A DNA stretch of 64,000 bases, from positions 1 through 64,000 of the forward strand of contig CAIKAR010000112.1 in the NCBI GenBank assembly GCA_903825465.1, read 5' to 3'. The position numbers were made by a program, and so were the translations under genes. The DNA comes from an uncultured Hyphomicrobiales bacterium (lineage in GTDB: Bacteria > Pseudomonadota > Alphaproteobacteria > Rhizobiales > Beijerinckiaceae). This document shows, piece by piece, positions 1 to 7,602 of the stretch (positions are counted from its first letter, which is position 1; every line of letters starts with the position of its first letter). The notes under the pieces were generated by a model. It had not been told where the DNA came from. It did no database searches and worked only from the letters and a program-made list of their open reading frames with translations.

Positions 1-567
1 ACTGATGAAGTAGGCGTCCGCCGCGTCGTCGCGCGACGCCAGCGCCTCGTCGAGCCATCGCTTCGGCGGCGTGACGCAATATTCGTCGGTCCCGCTCAGC
101 GACACCGCCTTGCTGCCAATAATATCGAGCCCGGTTTCGCGCAGAAAGCGCAGCTTCTTGTCGTGCCCCGCCTGCTCGGATTCGGAAATGAAGACAATTT
201 TGCGCGCGCTCACCGCCGCGAGCGCGGCCATAACGCTCGACGCGGCGCTGATCGCGGGCTTGCCGGTGGCCTTCTCCATCGCCGCCATGACCACCTTCTC
301 GCCATCGACTCCGCCCGACATGGACGTGCCGGTGCATTGCAGAACAATCACGTCGCACAGCGATTCCGCCAGCATCTCGGCCGCGTCGACAATGCGGGCC
401 GTCAACTGGTCAAGCGGCGCGGAATGGCGGTTGGTCATGCGGATGCGCGTGAAGTGGGGCGCGACGCCGGCCGGCATGAAGCGCTGCGCCTGCGGTTCCA
501 CCATGCGGTTCGACGTTGGAATGATGAACCCGACGCGGGCTCTGGGAACGATGGGCTCGTAGGGCAT
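1..567 (-). CDS. Maleate cis-trans isomerase / Asp-Glu racemase superfamily protein (3' part outside window)
   Basis: The frame is open from the ATG at 567 to the window edge, giving 189 codons without a stop, so the C-terminal part is missing. The N-terminal FIIPTSNRMVEP (residues 14-25) resembles the P-S-S-N/E signature of maleate isomerases and arylmalonate decarboxylases. Cys78 in VLQCTGTSMSGG sits where the first catalytic cysteine of the superfamily lies. The second catalytic cysteine would be past the edge. Expected to be a cytosolic enzyme isomerising or racemising a small dicarboxylate. It is divergent from ccmC (107 bp apart). Its substrate cannot be read from sequence. Confidence 0.8.
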   Translation of the reverse strand, partial: MPYEPIVPRARVGFIIPTSNRMVEPQAQRFMPAGVAPHFTRIRMTNRHSAPLDQLTARIVDAAEMLAESLCDVIVLQCTGTSMSGGVDGEKVVMAAMEKATGKPAISAASSVMAALAAVSARKIVFISESEQAGHDKKLRFLRETGLDIIGSKAVSLSGTDEYCVTPPKRWLDEALASRDDAADAYFIS

Positions 568-674
568 GGCGCTTCCTCGCTTTGCGCGGCTTGTAATCCC
601 CCGGGTGGGCGGCGTCCACGGTCCCCACGCGTCCGTGAATTGCCTTCCGCCCGCCGACCGCCTATTTTGCGGCC

Positions 675-1439
675 ATGCTCCGCTACGCAAATCCGGCCAA
701 TTTCCTGTGGCTCGCCGACCGGGTCGTTCCCTGGCTCGGCTGGCTGACCGCCGCGCTCGCCGCCGTCGGGCTTTACGGCGCGTTTTTCGTCGCTCCCGCC
801 GACTATCAGCAGGGCGAGACGGTGCGCATCATGTTCATTCATGTGCCGGCTGCGTGGCTCGCGAGCTTCATCTACGGCGTGATGACGCTGTCGGCGCTGG
901 GCACCCTCGTCTGGCGCCATCCGCTCGCCGACGCGGCGCAGAAGGCGGCCGCGCCGCTGGGCGCCGTGTTCACTTTTGTCTGCCTCGTCACGGGTTCGCT
1001 GTGGGGCAAGCCCATGTGGGGGACATGGTGGGTCTGGGACGCGCGGCTGACCTCGGTGCTCGTGCTGTTCCTGATCTATCTCGGCCTCGTCGCGCTGTGG
1101 CAAACCATCGAGGAGCCATCGCGCGCCGCGCGCGCGGCGGCGATCCTGACGCTGGTGGGCGTCGTCAACCTGCCGATCATCAAGTTTTCGGTGGATTGGT
1201 GGAACACGCTGCATCAACCCGCGTCGGTCTTTCGCTTGGGCGGCCCGACCATCGACAAGTCGATGTTGTGGCCGCTGCTGGTCATGGCGATCGCCGCGAC
1301 GCTGTTGTTCCTGACCCTGCACATGATGGCGGTGCGCAACGAAATCCTGCGCCGCCGCCTGCGCCGCCTGTCGATTATCGCGGCCGCCGACGAAGCGGGC
1401 GGCCATGTCTTCGTGGCCAGCGCCGGAGCCGCGGAATGA
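675..1439 (+). CDS. ccmC: Heme exporter/ABC permease CcmC for cytochrome c maturation
   Basis: The 254-residue protein has about six hydrophobic segments and the tryptophan-rich motif GTWWVWDARLTS (around residues 116-127), the heme-handling signature of CcmC. Conserved histidines flank it (FIHVPAAW near residue 56, NTLHQPAS near 178). CcmC presents heme to the chaperone CcmE on the periplasmic side of the inner membrane. The gene overlaps ccmD by 4 nt (ATGA). ccmA and ccmB, which often precede it in this class, are not upstream; a divergent isomerase-like gene is there instead. Confidence 0.95.
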   Translation: MLRYANPANFLWLADRVVPWLGWLTAALAAVGLYGAFFVAPADYQQGETVRIMFIHVPAAWLASFIYGVMTLSALGTLVWRHPLADAAQKAAAPLGAVFTFVCLVTGSLWGKPMWGTWWVWDARLTSVLVLFLIYLGLVALWQTIEEPSRAARAAAILTLVGVVNLPIIKFSVDWWNTLHQPASVFRLGGPTIDKSMLWPLLVMAIAATLLFLTLHMMAVRNEILRRRLRRLSIIAAADEAGGHVFVASAGAAE

Positions 1440-1588
1440 ACGACCACACCGGCTTCATCGTCGCCGCCTACGCGATCACGGCGCTCGCCGTTTTCGGCAT
1501 GGTCGCCGCCATCGCGCTTGATCGGCGCGCCTTGAAAAAAGCGCTGGCGCGCTTTCCCGCCCGCGAGTCCGGGGACGACGCGAAATGA
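1436..1588 (+). CDS. ccmD: Heme exporter protein CcmD
   Basis: A 50-residue protein with one membrane segment (roughly residues 7-27, FIVAAYAITALAVFGMVAAI) followed by a basic stretch (DRRALKKALARF), the usual size and build of CcmD. In known systems CcmD is a small membrane subunit that helps release holo-CcmE from CcmABC. It starts inside the ccmC stop (ATGA, 1436) and its own stop overlaps the ccmG start, so the three genes are almost certainly translationally coupled. Confidence 0.9.
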   Translation: MNDHTGFIVAAYAITALAVFGMVAAIALDRRALKKALARFPARESGDDAK

Positions 1589-2166
1589 CCGCTCAAGACG
1601 CCGTGCCGACACGGCGGCCATGGCTGGCCTATCTGCCGGTCGCCGTCTTCGCCGCGCTCTCCGCCGTGTTTTACCTCGCCTTGCAGGGCGGCGACCACTC
1701 GCGGCTGCCCTCGGCGCTCGTCGGCAAGCCGGCGCCGGCGTTTTCGCTGCCGCCGCTCGACGCCAAGGCGGAGGGTTTTTCCGACGCCGATCTGCGCAAG
1801 GGGCAAGTCACCATCGTCAACGTTTTCGCCTCGTGGTGCGTGCCGTGCCGCGACGAGCATCCCTATCTGCTGCAACTCGACAAAGACCCGGCGCTGCAAG
1901 GCGGCGGAGCGCGGCTCGTCGGCCTCGCCTACAAGGACGAGCCGGCGAATTCGTTGAAGTTCCTGGGCGAGGTCGGCAACCCCTACGCGCGTGTCGGCGC
2001 CGATCTCAGCGGACGGGTCGGCATCGACTGGGGCGTTTACGGCGTTCCCGAAACCTTCGTCGTGCGCGGCGATGGCGTCATCGCCTACAAGTTTGTCGGG
2101 CCGCTGAACGGCGCCGGCCTGCGCGACGATCTGCTGCCGGAAATCCGCAAGGCGATGGGGAAATAA
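1585..2166 (+). CDS. ccmG: Thiol:disulfide interchange protein CcmG/DsbE
   Basis: 193 residues: an N-terminal membrane anchor (about residues 12-31), then a thioredoxin-like domain with the active site ASWCVPC (Cys near 82 and 85) and the cis-proline segment YGVPETFVV. CcmG reduces the CxxCH thiols of apocytochrome c, or its partner CcmH, in the periplasm before heme ligation. It overlaps ccmD by 4 nt. The next gene is convergent, ending 3 bp after this one. Confidence 0.95.
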   Translation: MTAQDAVPTRRPWLAYLPVAVFAALSAVFYLALQGGDHSRLPSALVGKPAPAFSLPPLDAKAEGFSDADLRKGQVTIVNVFASWCVPCRDEHPYLLQLDKDPALQGGGARLVGLAYKDEPANSLKFLGEVGNPYARVGADLSGRVGIDWGVYGVPETFVVRGDGVIAYKFVGPLNGAGLRDDLLPEIRKAMGK

Positions 2167-2169
2167 CCC

Positions 2170-2964
2170 TCACGCCCGCCAGTGCGCGACGCGCGCCTCG
2201 ACGCGCGCCAGCAGCGACATCAACACGATCGACGTTCCCGCCAGAATGAACACGCCGGTGAACAGCGTCGGCATGTCGTAAGACTCCGACGAAAACCAGA
2301 TCATGTTGCCGACGCCCGCCTCGGAGCCGAAAATCTCCGAAATGAGCACGCCCGCCAGCGCGCGCGCCACGGCGATGCGCAGGCCCGCGATGATGAACGG
2401 CGTCGCGTTCGGCAGATAAACCGTGCGGATCATCTGGCCGCGCCCGGCGCCGAAGGCGCGGGCGGCCTCGACCAGGTCGGCGCTCGTCGCGCGCACGCCC
2501 AGCGTGGTGTTGACCGCGACGGGGAAGAACGCCTCGATGAAGATGATCGCGACCTTGGAATAGATGCCAATGCCCATGGTGACGACGAAGATCGGCGCCA
2601 GCGCGATCATCGGCGTCGCGTAGAGCGCGCCCATCCAGGGCTCGATGTATTTCGCCAGCGCCCGGTCAAGCGCGAGCGTCACGCCCAACGCGGCGCCCAG
2701 CGCCGCCGCGGCGATGTAGCCGAGCAGGAATTCGGCGCCGCTGACGCGGATGTTCTCCCACAGCGCGCCCGTCTGGGCGAGTTTGACCGCGCGCGCGAAG
2801 ATCGACGTGAGCGAGGCGAAGACCAGGTCGCTCTTGATCACATAGACCGCGAGGAACTGCCACGCCGCCGCCACGATCAACACCGACGCGAGGCCGCGCA
2901 AACGGTCGGGCGTCAGCCATCGCGAGGGCCGGCCCCGCGGCGCCTCGTCAATCCCGGAAGCCAT
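2170..2964 (-). CDS. NitT/TauT-type ABC transporter permease
   Basis: 264 residues with about six membrane segments and the binding-protein-dependent permease EAA loop around EAARAFGAGRGQMIRTVYLP, as in SsuC/TauC-type proteins. It forms the inner-membrane channel. Its start lies 17 nt inside the 3' end of the amidohydrolase gene, so both belong to one transcript. The matching ATPase (3910-4710) and binding protein (4731-5783) are transcribed the other way from the shared 68-bp intergenic region. Substrate is inferred, from the neighbouring enzymes, to be an organic acid. Confidence 0.9.
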   Translation of the reverse strand: MASGIDEAPRGRPSRWLTPDRLRGLASVLIVAAAWQFLAVYVIKSDLVFASLTSIFARAVKLAQTGALWENIRVSGAEFLLGYIAAAALGAALGVTLALDRALAKYIEPWMGALYATPMIALAPIFVVTMGIGIYSKVAIIFIEAFFPVAVNTTLGVRATSADLVEAARAFGAGRGQMIRTVYLPNATPFIIAGLRIAVARALAGVLISEIFGSEAGVGNMIWFSSESYDMPTLFTGVFILAGTSIVLMSLLARVEARVAHWRA

Positions 2965-3841
2965 AAAGCCGCTTCGGGTTGTCGACCAAAATCTTCTGGA
3001 TCAGCGCGGCGTCGTTGTCGACGTAGCGGTAGAGCAGTTCAACCGTCTCCGCGTCGTTCATCATGCGCTTGGGCCACTGCGGGTGCGGCCAGTCGGTGCC
3101 CCAGACCGTCCGGTCCGGCGCGGCGGCGATCAGCGCCGCGCCGAAGGGAACCGCGTCGTCGTAGCCGATGTCCATCTTCGAATCGCGGTTGCCGTTCGAC
3201 GTCAGCAGCCACCAGTTCTCGTTCTTCAGCATGTCGAGCATGAATGTCACAGCGGGCTGGGCCAGCCCCTTCTCGAAATCGACGTGGCCCATGTGCTCGA
3301 TCATCATCGGCACATCCTTGATCTTGCGAAGCATTGGCGCGTGTTCGAGCAGGTCGTCCGCGATGACGTGCAGGCGCGCGTGCCAGCCTATTTCGCGCAG
3401 CCGGTCGAAGATGCGCTCGACCGTGTTCTGGCCCGGCGCCATGGTCAGGTGCTTGACGAAATTGATCCGCGCCGCGTTGACCCCCGCCGCGCTCAACCGC
3501 GCGATTTCGGCGTCGCTGACCGTGTCGTCGAGGTTCGCCGTGCCGCGATAGCTGGCTTTGTCGGGGCAATTCTCCAGCGTGTCGAGCAGCAGGCGGTGGT
3601 CGGCGCCGTAGATCGCGCTATGGACGATCACCGCGCGCCTGAAGCCGATCGCCGCGTGGACACGGCGCGAATCCGCGAATGTCGCGTCCATGGGGGGATA
3701 GGGCGCGTTCGCCCGCGGCGGATAGTGTTCCGCCTTCGCGTAAATGTGAAACTGGCAATCGCAGGCGCCCGCCGGCGGCGCCGGCCGCGGCAGCCGCGGC
3801 TCGCGGTCCCAATCGTGGTAAGGCCCCGCGCGCCGACCCAT
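2948..3841 (-). CDS. Amidohydrolase family 2 protein (LigI / galactarolactone-isomerase-like)
   Basis: 297 residues when started at the ATG at 3841, which has GAGGGA a few bases upstream; a longer frame from 3901 lacks this and would leave almost no promoter for the divergent ATPase gene. Motifs DCQFHIY near the N-terminus, MIEHMGHVDF in the middle and VWGTDWPHPQ near the C-terminus match the COG3618 TIM-barrel hydrolases (2-pyrone-4,6-dicarboxylate lactonase group). The first His of the superfamily HxH pair is Gln here, a state I recall in the metal-independent D-galactarolactone isomerase. Predicted to hydrolyse or isomerise a lactone of an organic acid in the cytoplasm. Cotranscribed with the ABC permease. 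Confidence 0.85.
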   Translation of the reverse strand: MGRRAGPYHDWDREPRLPRPAPPAGACDCQFHIYAKAEHYPPRANAPYPPMDATFADSRRVHAAIGFRRAVIVHSAIYGADHRLLLDTLENCPDKASYRGTANLDDTVSDAEIARLSAAGVNAARINFVKHLTMAPGQNTVERIFDRLREIGWHARLHVIADDLLEHAPMLRKIKDVPMMIEHMGHVDFEKGLAQPAVTFMLDMLKNENWWLLTSNGNRDSKMDIGYDDAVPFGAALIAAAPDRTVWGTDWPHPQWPKRMMNDAETVELLYRYVDNDAALIQKILVDNPKRLYGFRD

Positions 3842-3909
3842 TGTTCCCTCGCCATTGTCCAAATCGCGGCGGAACTTGACCGCGCGCCGACCCCAAGTCA
3901 AGTTGCGGC

Positions 3910-4710
3910 ATGGCCGATAAACTCGCGATTGAAAAGGTGTCGCATGTCTTCGCGGGCGACAATCGCCGCGCGCCGCTGCGCGTCCTCGACGACGTGTCTT
4001 TTTCCGCGCGCGCGGGCGAGTTCGTGTCCATCATCGGCGCCAGCGGCTCCGGCAAGACGACGCTGCTGCGCGTGATCGCCGGTTTGCAGGCGCCGACGAG
4101 CGGCGGCGTTTCGATCGACGGCGAAGCGGCGGCCGGCCCCCATCGAAAGCTCGGCGTGGTGTTCCAGCGCGACTCGCTGTGGCCGTGGCGGACCGTTTCC
4201 GGCAACGCCGCCTATGGGCTTGAGATGCGCGGCGTGGCGAAGCGCGACGCCGCCGCGCGGGCGATGAAATACATCGAGATGGTGGGCCTCGGCGGCTTCG
4301 CGGACTACTATCCGCACCAACTTTCGGGCGGCATGCGGCAGCGCGTCAACCTCGCGCGCGCCTTGACGATAGAACCCGACATCCTGCTGATGGACGAGCC
4401 TTTCGCCGCGCTCGACGCGCAGACGCGGGAGGTCATGCAACTGGAATTGACCAAAATCTGGCGCGAGACCGGAAAGACCATCGTCTTCGTCACGCACCAG
4501 ATCGACGAGGCGGTGTACCTCTCGGACCGCGTGATCACGCTGTCGGCGCGTCCGGGCGCGGTGCGGGCGGAAACCGCGATTGACCTGCCGCGTCCGCGCG
4601 ATTTGCGCGTCAAGCGCACGGAAGCGTTTCAAAATTACGTCGGCCTGCTGTGGGACATGATCGAAACCGAGGTTATGAAGGGTTTCCGCGTCCCCGCGGG
4701 CGTGGATTGA
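3910..4710 (+). CDS. NitT/TauT-type ABC transporter ATP-binding protein
   Basis: 266 residues of a single nucleotide-binding domain: Walker A GASGSGKT (residues 43-50), Q-loop VVFQRD, ABC signature LSGGMRQRV, Walker B ILLMDEP and H-loop FVTHQ. It resembles SsuB/TauB. It energises the importer together with the divergently encoded permease (2170-2964). The next gene, the binding protein, starts 20 nt after its stop. Confidence 0.93.
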   Translation: MADKLAIEKVSHVFAGDNRRAPLRVLDDVSFSARAGEFVSIIGASGSGKTTLLRVIAGLQAPTSGGVSIDGEAAAGPHRKLGVVFQRDSLWPWRTVSGNAAYGLEMRGVAKRDAAARAMKYIEMVGLGGFADYYPHQLSGGMRQRVNLARALTIEPDILLMDEPFAALDAQTREVMQLELTKIWRETGKTIVFVTHQIDEAVYLSDRVITLSARPGAVRAETAIDLPRPRDLRVKRTEAFQNYVGLLWDMIETEVMKGFRVPAGVD

Positions 4711-4730
4711 AAACACATTGGGAGGCGGAT

Positions 4731-5783
4731 TTGGCGCGTCGTTTTTGGAGGGCCGCGTGCGTGGCGGGCGGCGCGCTGGCGTTGTTTGGCGCTGTGTCCG
4801 CGCGCGCCGCCACGGAAATCCGCATGGGCTTTCTGTCACAGGAGATCGGCGCCTTCTGCGTCAACACCGGCGGCGTTCACGAGGCGGATCTGACGCCGTT
4901 TCCGCCCGAAAGCGCCGCCGTCGCCCTCAAGCGAATCCAGATCACGGTGTCCCAGGCGCCCGTGATGGTCAGCAACGGCGACCTCGATCTGGCGGAATGC
5001 GCCGGGCCGTCGGGCCTGGCGCAGGCCTGGAGCAAGGGCGGACGCAACGCGGTCGTCGTCTTCGTCGGCTCCGCGAAGCCGAGCTACGTCCTGATGGGCG
5101 GCAAAAACATCAAGAAGCTTTCCGACCTCAAGGGCAAGGTGGTGGGTTCGCCGGGTCCGCAATCGACGGCGACCGAATCGAGCGCGTTGATTTTGCGCGG
5201 CGGCGCGGGCCTCGCGTCCGACATCGACTACAAAGTCGTGTCGGCGGGCACCGGCGGCGCGCGCGCGGCGGCGCTCGCGGCGGGCAAGATCGACGCGATA
5301 CCGACCTATCCGCCGTTCAGCTACCGCATGGAGGAAGAGGGTTTCAACATGCTCGGCGACGAGGCCGACTATGTTCCGAAATACGTCGCGGGCACGATCA
5401 TCGCGAACAAGGCCTGGGCGGCCAAGAACGCCGACGCGCTGGTCGCGTTGCTGAAATCCTTTGTTCAGGCGGACGCGTGGATGCGCGACCCCGCCAACAA
5501 GCAAGCGGTGATCGCGAGCTTCGCGAAAAACGTCGTCGAGGGCCCCGCGCCGATGGGCCCCGCCCACGCGGAAAGGTTTTACCGCGATATCGTCGAGGGC
5601 GGACGGCTGGCGTTGAACGGCTACGCCGACGAGGAGGCGTTCAAGACCAATTTCCGCGTCATGGTCGAGCGCGGCAGCATCGCGGCCGCCGATTTGCCGC
5701 CGCTTCGCGACGTTGTCGACTACACCTATCTCAACCGGGCGCTGCGCGAGCTGGGCAAGCCCGAAGTCCCGATGATTCAGTGA
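4731..5783 (+). CDS. NitT/TauT-type ABC transporter substrate-binding protein
   Basis: 350 residues from a TTG at 4731. That start sits 5 nt after GGAGG and gives a clean signal peptide (basic ARRFWRAA, hydrophobic core to about residue 20, cleavage near SARAA). An upstream in-frame ATG at 4650 lies inside the ATPase gene and would bury the signal peptide. The mature part looks like the NMT1/TauA periplasmic fold, with the segment KLSDLKGKVVGSPG typical of domain 1. It should capture the importer substrate in the periplasm. The racemase-like gene follows after 10 nt. Confidence 0.88.
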   Translation: MARRFWRAACVAGGALALFGAVSARAATEIRMGFLSQEIGAFCVNTGGVHEADLTPFPPESAAVALKRIQITVSQAPVMVSNGDLDLAECAGPSGLAQAWSKGGRNAVVVFVGSAKPSYVLMGGKNIKKLSDLKGKVVGSPGPQSTATESSALILRGGAGLASDIDYKVVSAGTGGARAAALAAGKIDAIPTYPPFSYRMEEEGFNMLGDEADYVPKYVAGTIIANKAWAAKNADALVALLKSFVQADAWMRDPANKQAVIASFAKNVVEGPAPMGPAHAERFYRDIVEGGRLALNGYADEEAFKTNFRVMVERGSIAAADLPPLRDVVDYTYLNRALRELGKPEVPMIQ

Positions 5784-5793
5784 AGGAGGAAAC

Positions 5794-6507
5794 ATGCCGC
5801 GGGTCGCGTTTGTAATCGGCGACTATCCGCCCGACGAACTCGAGAAGCGTCGCGACGCCGCGCTGCGCTACGCCAGCGCCGACCTCGAAATCGGCATATT
5901 GCGCGTGCCGGCGCGGCCTTTCGACGGGCTGACCCCGGCGGAGATCCAGGCGGCGTCCGGGCTCTTCCACGACTCGTTCCGCGAGGCGGAGCGGCTGGGC
6001 TACGACGCGGTCGTGCCGCTCGGCATGCTCGATCTCGGCGTCGAGGGCGGGCGGTCCGCCGTCGATATTCCCGTCATCGGCCCGTTGCAGGCGACGCTGC
6101 ATGTCGCGGCGCAGGTCGGCGAGCGTTTCGGCGTCGTCTGCTATCATCCGAGCGCTTTCGCGCGGCACCGCGCGCAATGCGTCGCGCTCGGCATGGAGCA
6201 ATTCATCGCCGGGCGTCGCGCCAGCGGCGTCTATCTCCAGCACATCGCCGACAACAAGGACCGCATGGTCGAGTCCTTCGTGCGCGCCGCGCGCGAATTG
6301 ATCGACGTCGACGGCGCCGACGTGATCATCCCGCAAGGCATCACCCAATGCCCCGTGCAGATCGACCCCGCGTGGTTGACGCGCGAACTCGGCGTCCCCG
6401 TCGTCGAAGGCATCGGCGCGCCGCTGAAGATGGCCGGATTGCTCGCCTCGCTCGGGCTGAAGCAAAGCCGCGTGCGCTGGCAGAAGGCGGGTTCGCAGCC
6501 AAAATAG
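5794..6507 (+). CDS. Asp/Glu/hydantoin racemase superfamily protein lacking both catalytic cysteines
   Basis: 237 residues behind a strong AAGGAGG. The fold pattern of hydantoin racemase is visible: VPLGMLDLG, then DIPVIGPLQATLH, and a second half with DVIIPQGITQCP. In active members each half carries a catalytic Cys (ACxxDPG and GCxGM type). By eye alignment both positions are Gly here, although a Cys lies three residues further on in the second motif. It therefore may not be a racemase. It is the last gene of the ATPase/binding-protein operon and so probably acts on the imported compound. Confidence 0.75.
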   Translation: MPRVAFVIGDYPPDELEKRRDAALRYASADLEIGILRVPARPFDGLTPAEIQAASGLFHDSFREAERLGYDAVVPLGMLDLGVEGGRSAVDIPVIGPLQATLHVAAQVGERFGVVCYHPSAFARHRAQCVALGMEQFIAGRRASGVYLQHIADNKDRMVESFVRAARELIDVDGADVIIPQGITQCPVQIDPAWLTRELGVPVVEGIGAPLKMAGLLASLGLKQSRVRWQKAGSQPK

Positions 6508-6525
6508 CGGGTCGGATTTTTTCGG

Positions 6526-7518
6526 TCACATTTCCATCGCGCTCGGCGCGAAGACCTCGTCGAGCGCTATCACGCGCGGCGTCAGGCCCTGTTCGAAGGA
6601 ATGCAGGGCGGCGAGCTCAAGGGTCTTTTTATTCGCGACGACGCCGTGTTTGACAATTGTCTTCGTCAGCGCGGCCTTCGCGTTCGCGGGCAGCAGACCC
6701 GTGTCGATGTGATATTCCGCGTGCTCCATGCGCTCGCGGTCGGCGATCTTGTTGGCGTCGTTGAAGGCCTTGATCAGATTGATGACGACCCACGGATTTC
6801 GTTCGGCGATTTCGCGGCGGATCACCATGCCGTGGTTGATGGGGAACACGCCCGTCTTTTCGAAATACCGGACGCCCTCCGCCCGGGGATCCGGAAACAG
6901 GGTCCGGATCGCCGGCTCGGCCAACAGATTGACGCCGCTGCGGTTCACCAGCGAGGCGTGGCCGCGATAATGGACGCAGGCGTCGAGCTCGCCCGCGAGC
7001 ATCATGCCCGCGATGTTCTTTTCGACGGGAATGCGCCGAATCACGACGCCCTCCGGCGGCTGGAACCCGGTGGCGCCGCCATGGCTGAGATCGGGCGTTC
7101 GCTCCATGAACCATTCGCAGTCCGCCGAGGTCACGCCGAACTCGTGCTGCAGGGCGCCGCGCGTCCACAACGCGCCGGTCTGCTGATATTCGGTGACGCC
7201 GACGCGCTTGCCCTTCAAGTCTTCGGGCCGCGTTATTCCCGACGCGCGCGTGACGAGAATGTGCGAATGAAAAAACCGCCGCGTCGTGAAGATCGGCAGG
7301 CCGACAAAACGCCTGTCGCCTTTGGATATCGCGATGATCAGCGAGGAAAACGACATCTCCGCCACGTCGAAGTCGGCGTATTTGAGCTGGCGCCAGAACA
7401 ATTCGGAGGGGTGAACGACGCTTGGCGTCAATTCGAGGCCTTCGGCTTTGACGCGGCCGTCGAGAACGGGCCATGTGCGCGGGTTCGAGGCGAAGGCGAC
7501 GCTGAGCGGCAGACTCAC
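6526..7518 (-). CDS. 4,5-dihydroxyphthalate decarboxylase-like protein (periplasmic-binding fold, cytosolic)
   Basis: 330 residues from a GTG at 7518 preceded by GGAGG at 6-7 nt; an upstream ATG at 7593 has no such site. No signal peptide follows the start (SLPLSVAFASNPRT), which fits an enzyme rather than a secreted binding protein. The sequence has the hallmarks of the Pht5/NMT1-like family: DVAEMSFSS, RPEDLKGKRVGVTEY, and FPINHGMVIRRE. Known relatives decarboxylate 4,5-dihydroxyphthalate to protocatechuate. It faces the racemase-like gene tail to tail across 18 bp and may share its pathway. Confidence 0.75.
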   Translation of the reverse strand: MSLPLSVAFASNPRTWPVLDGRVKAEGLELTPSVVHPSELFWRQLKYADFDVAEMSFSSLIIAISKGDRRFVGLPIFTTRRFFHSHILVTRASGITRPEDLKGKRVGVTEYQQTGALWTRGALQHEFGVTSADCEWFMERTPDLSHGGATGFQPPEGVVIRRIPVEKNIAGMMLAGELDACVHYRGHASLVNRSGVNLLAEPAIRTLFPDPRAEGVRYFEKTGVFPINHGMVIRREIAERNPWVVINLIKAFNDANKIADRERMEHAEYHIDTGLLPANAKAALTKTIVKHGVVANKKTLELAALHSFEQGLTPRVIALDEVFAPSAMEM

Positions 7519-7602
7519 GATATTCCTCCAGGGGAAAAAGACGTTTCCGACCTTTCCCCTGTTTTGACAGGCGCCGCAAGTCCGCGGCGGCACGCGGCCT
7601 CC

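Noticed and set aside
3842-3901. 20-codon N-terminal extension of the amidohydrolase
   Set aside because: No ribosome site, and it would run to within 8 bp of the divergent ATPase start. The ATG at 3841 has GAGGGA upstream.
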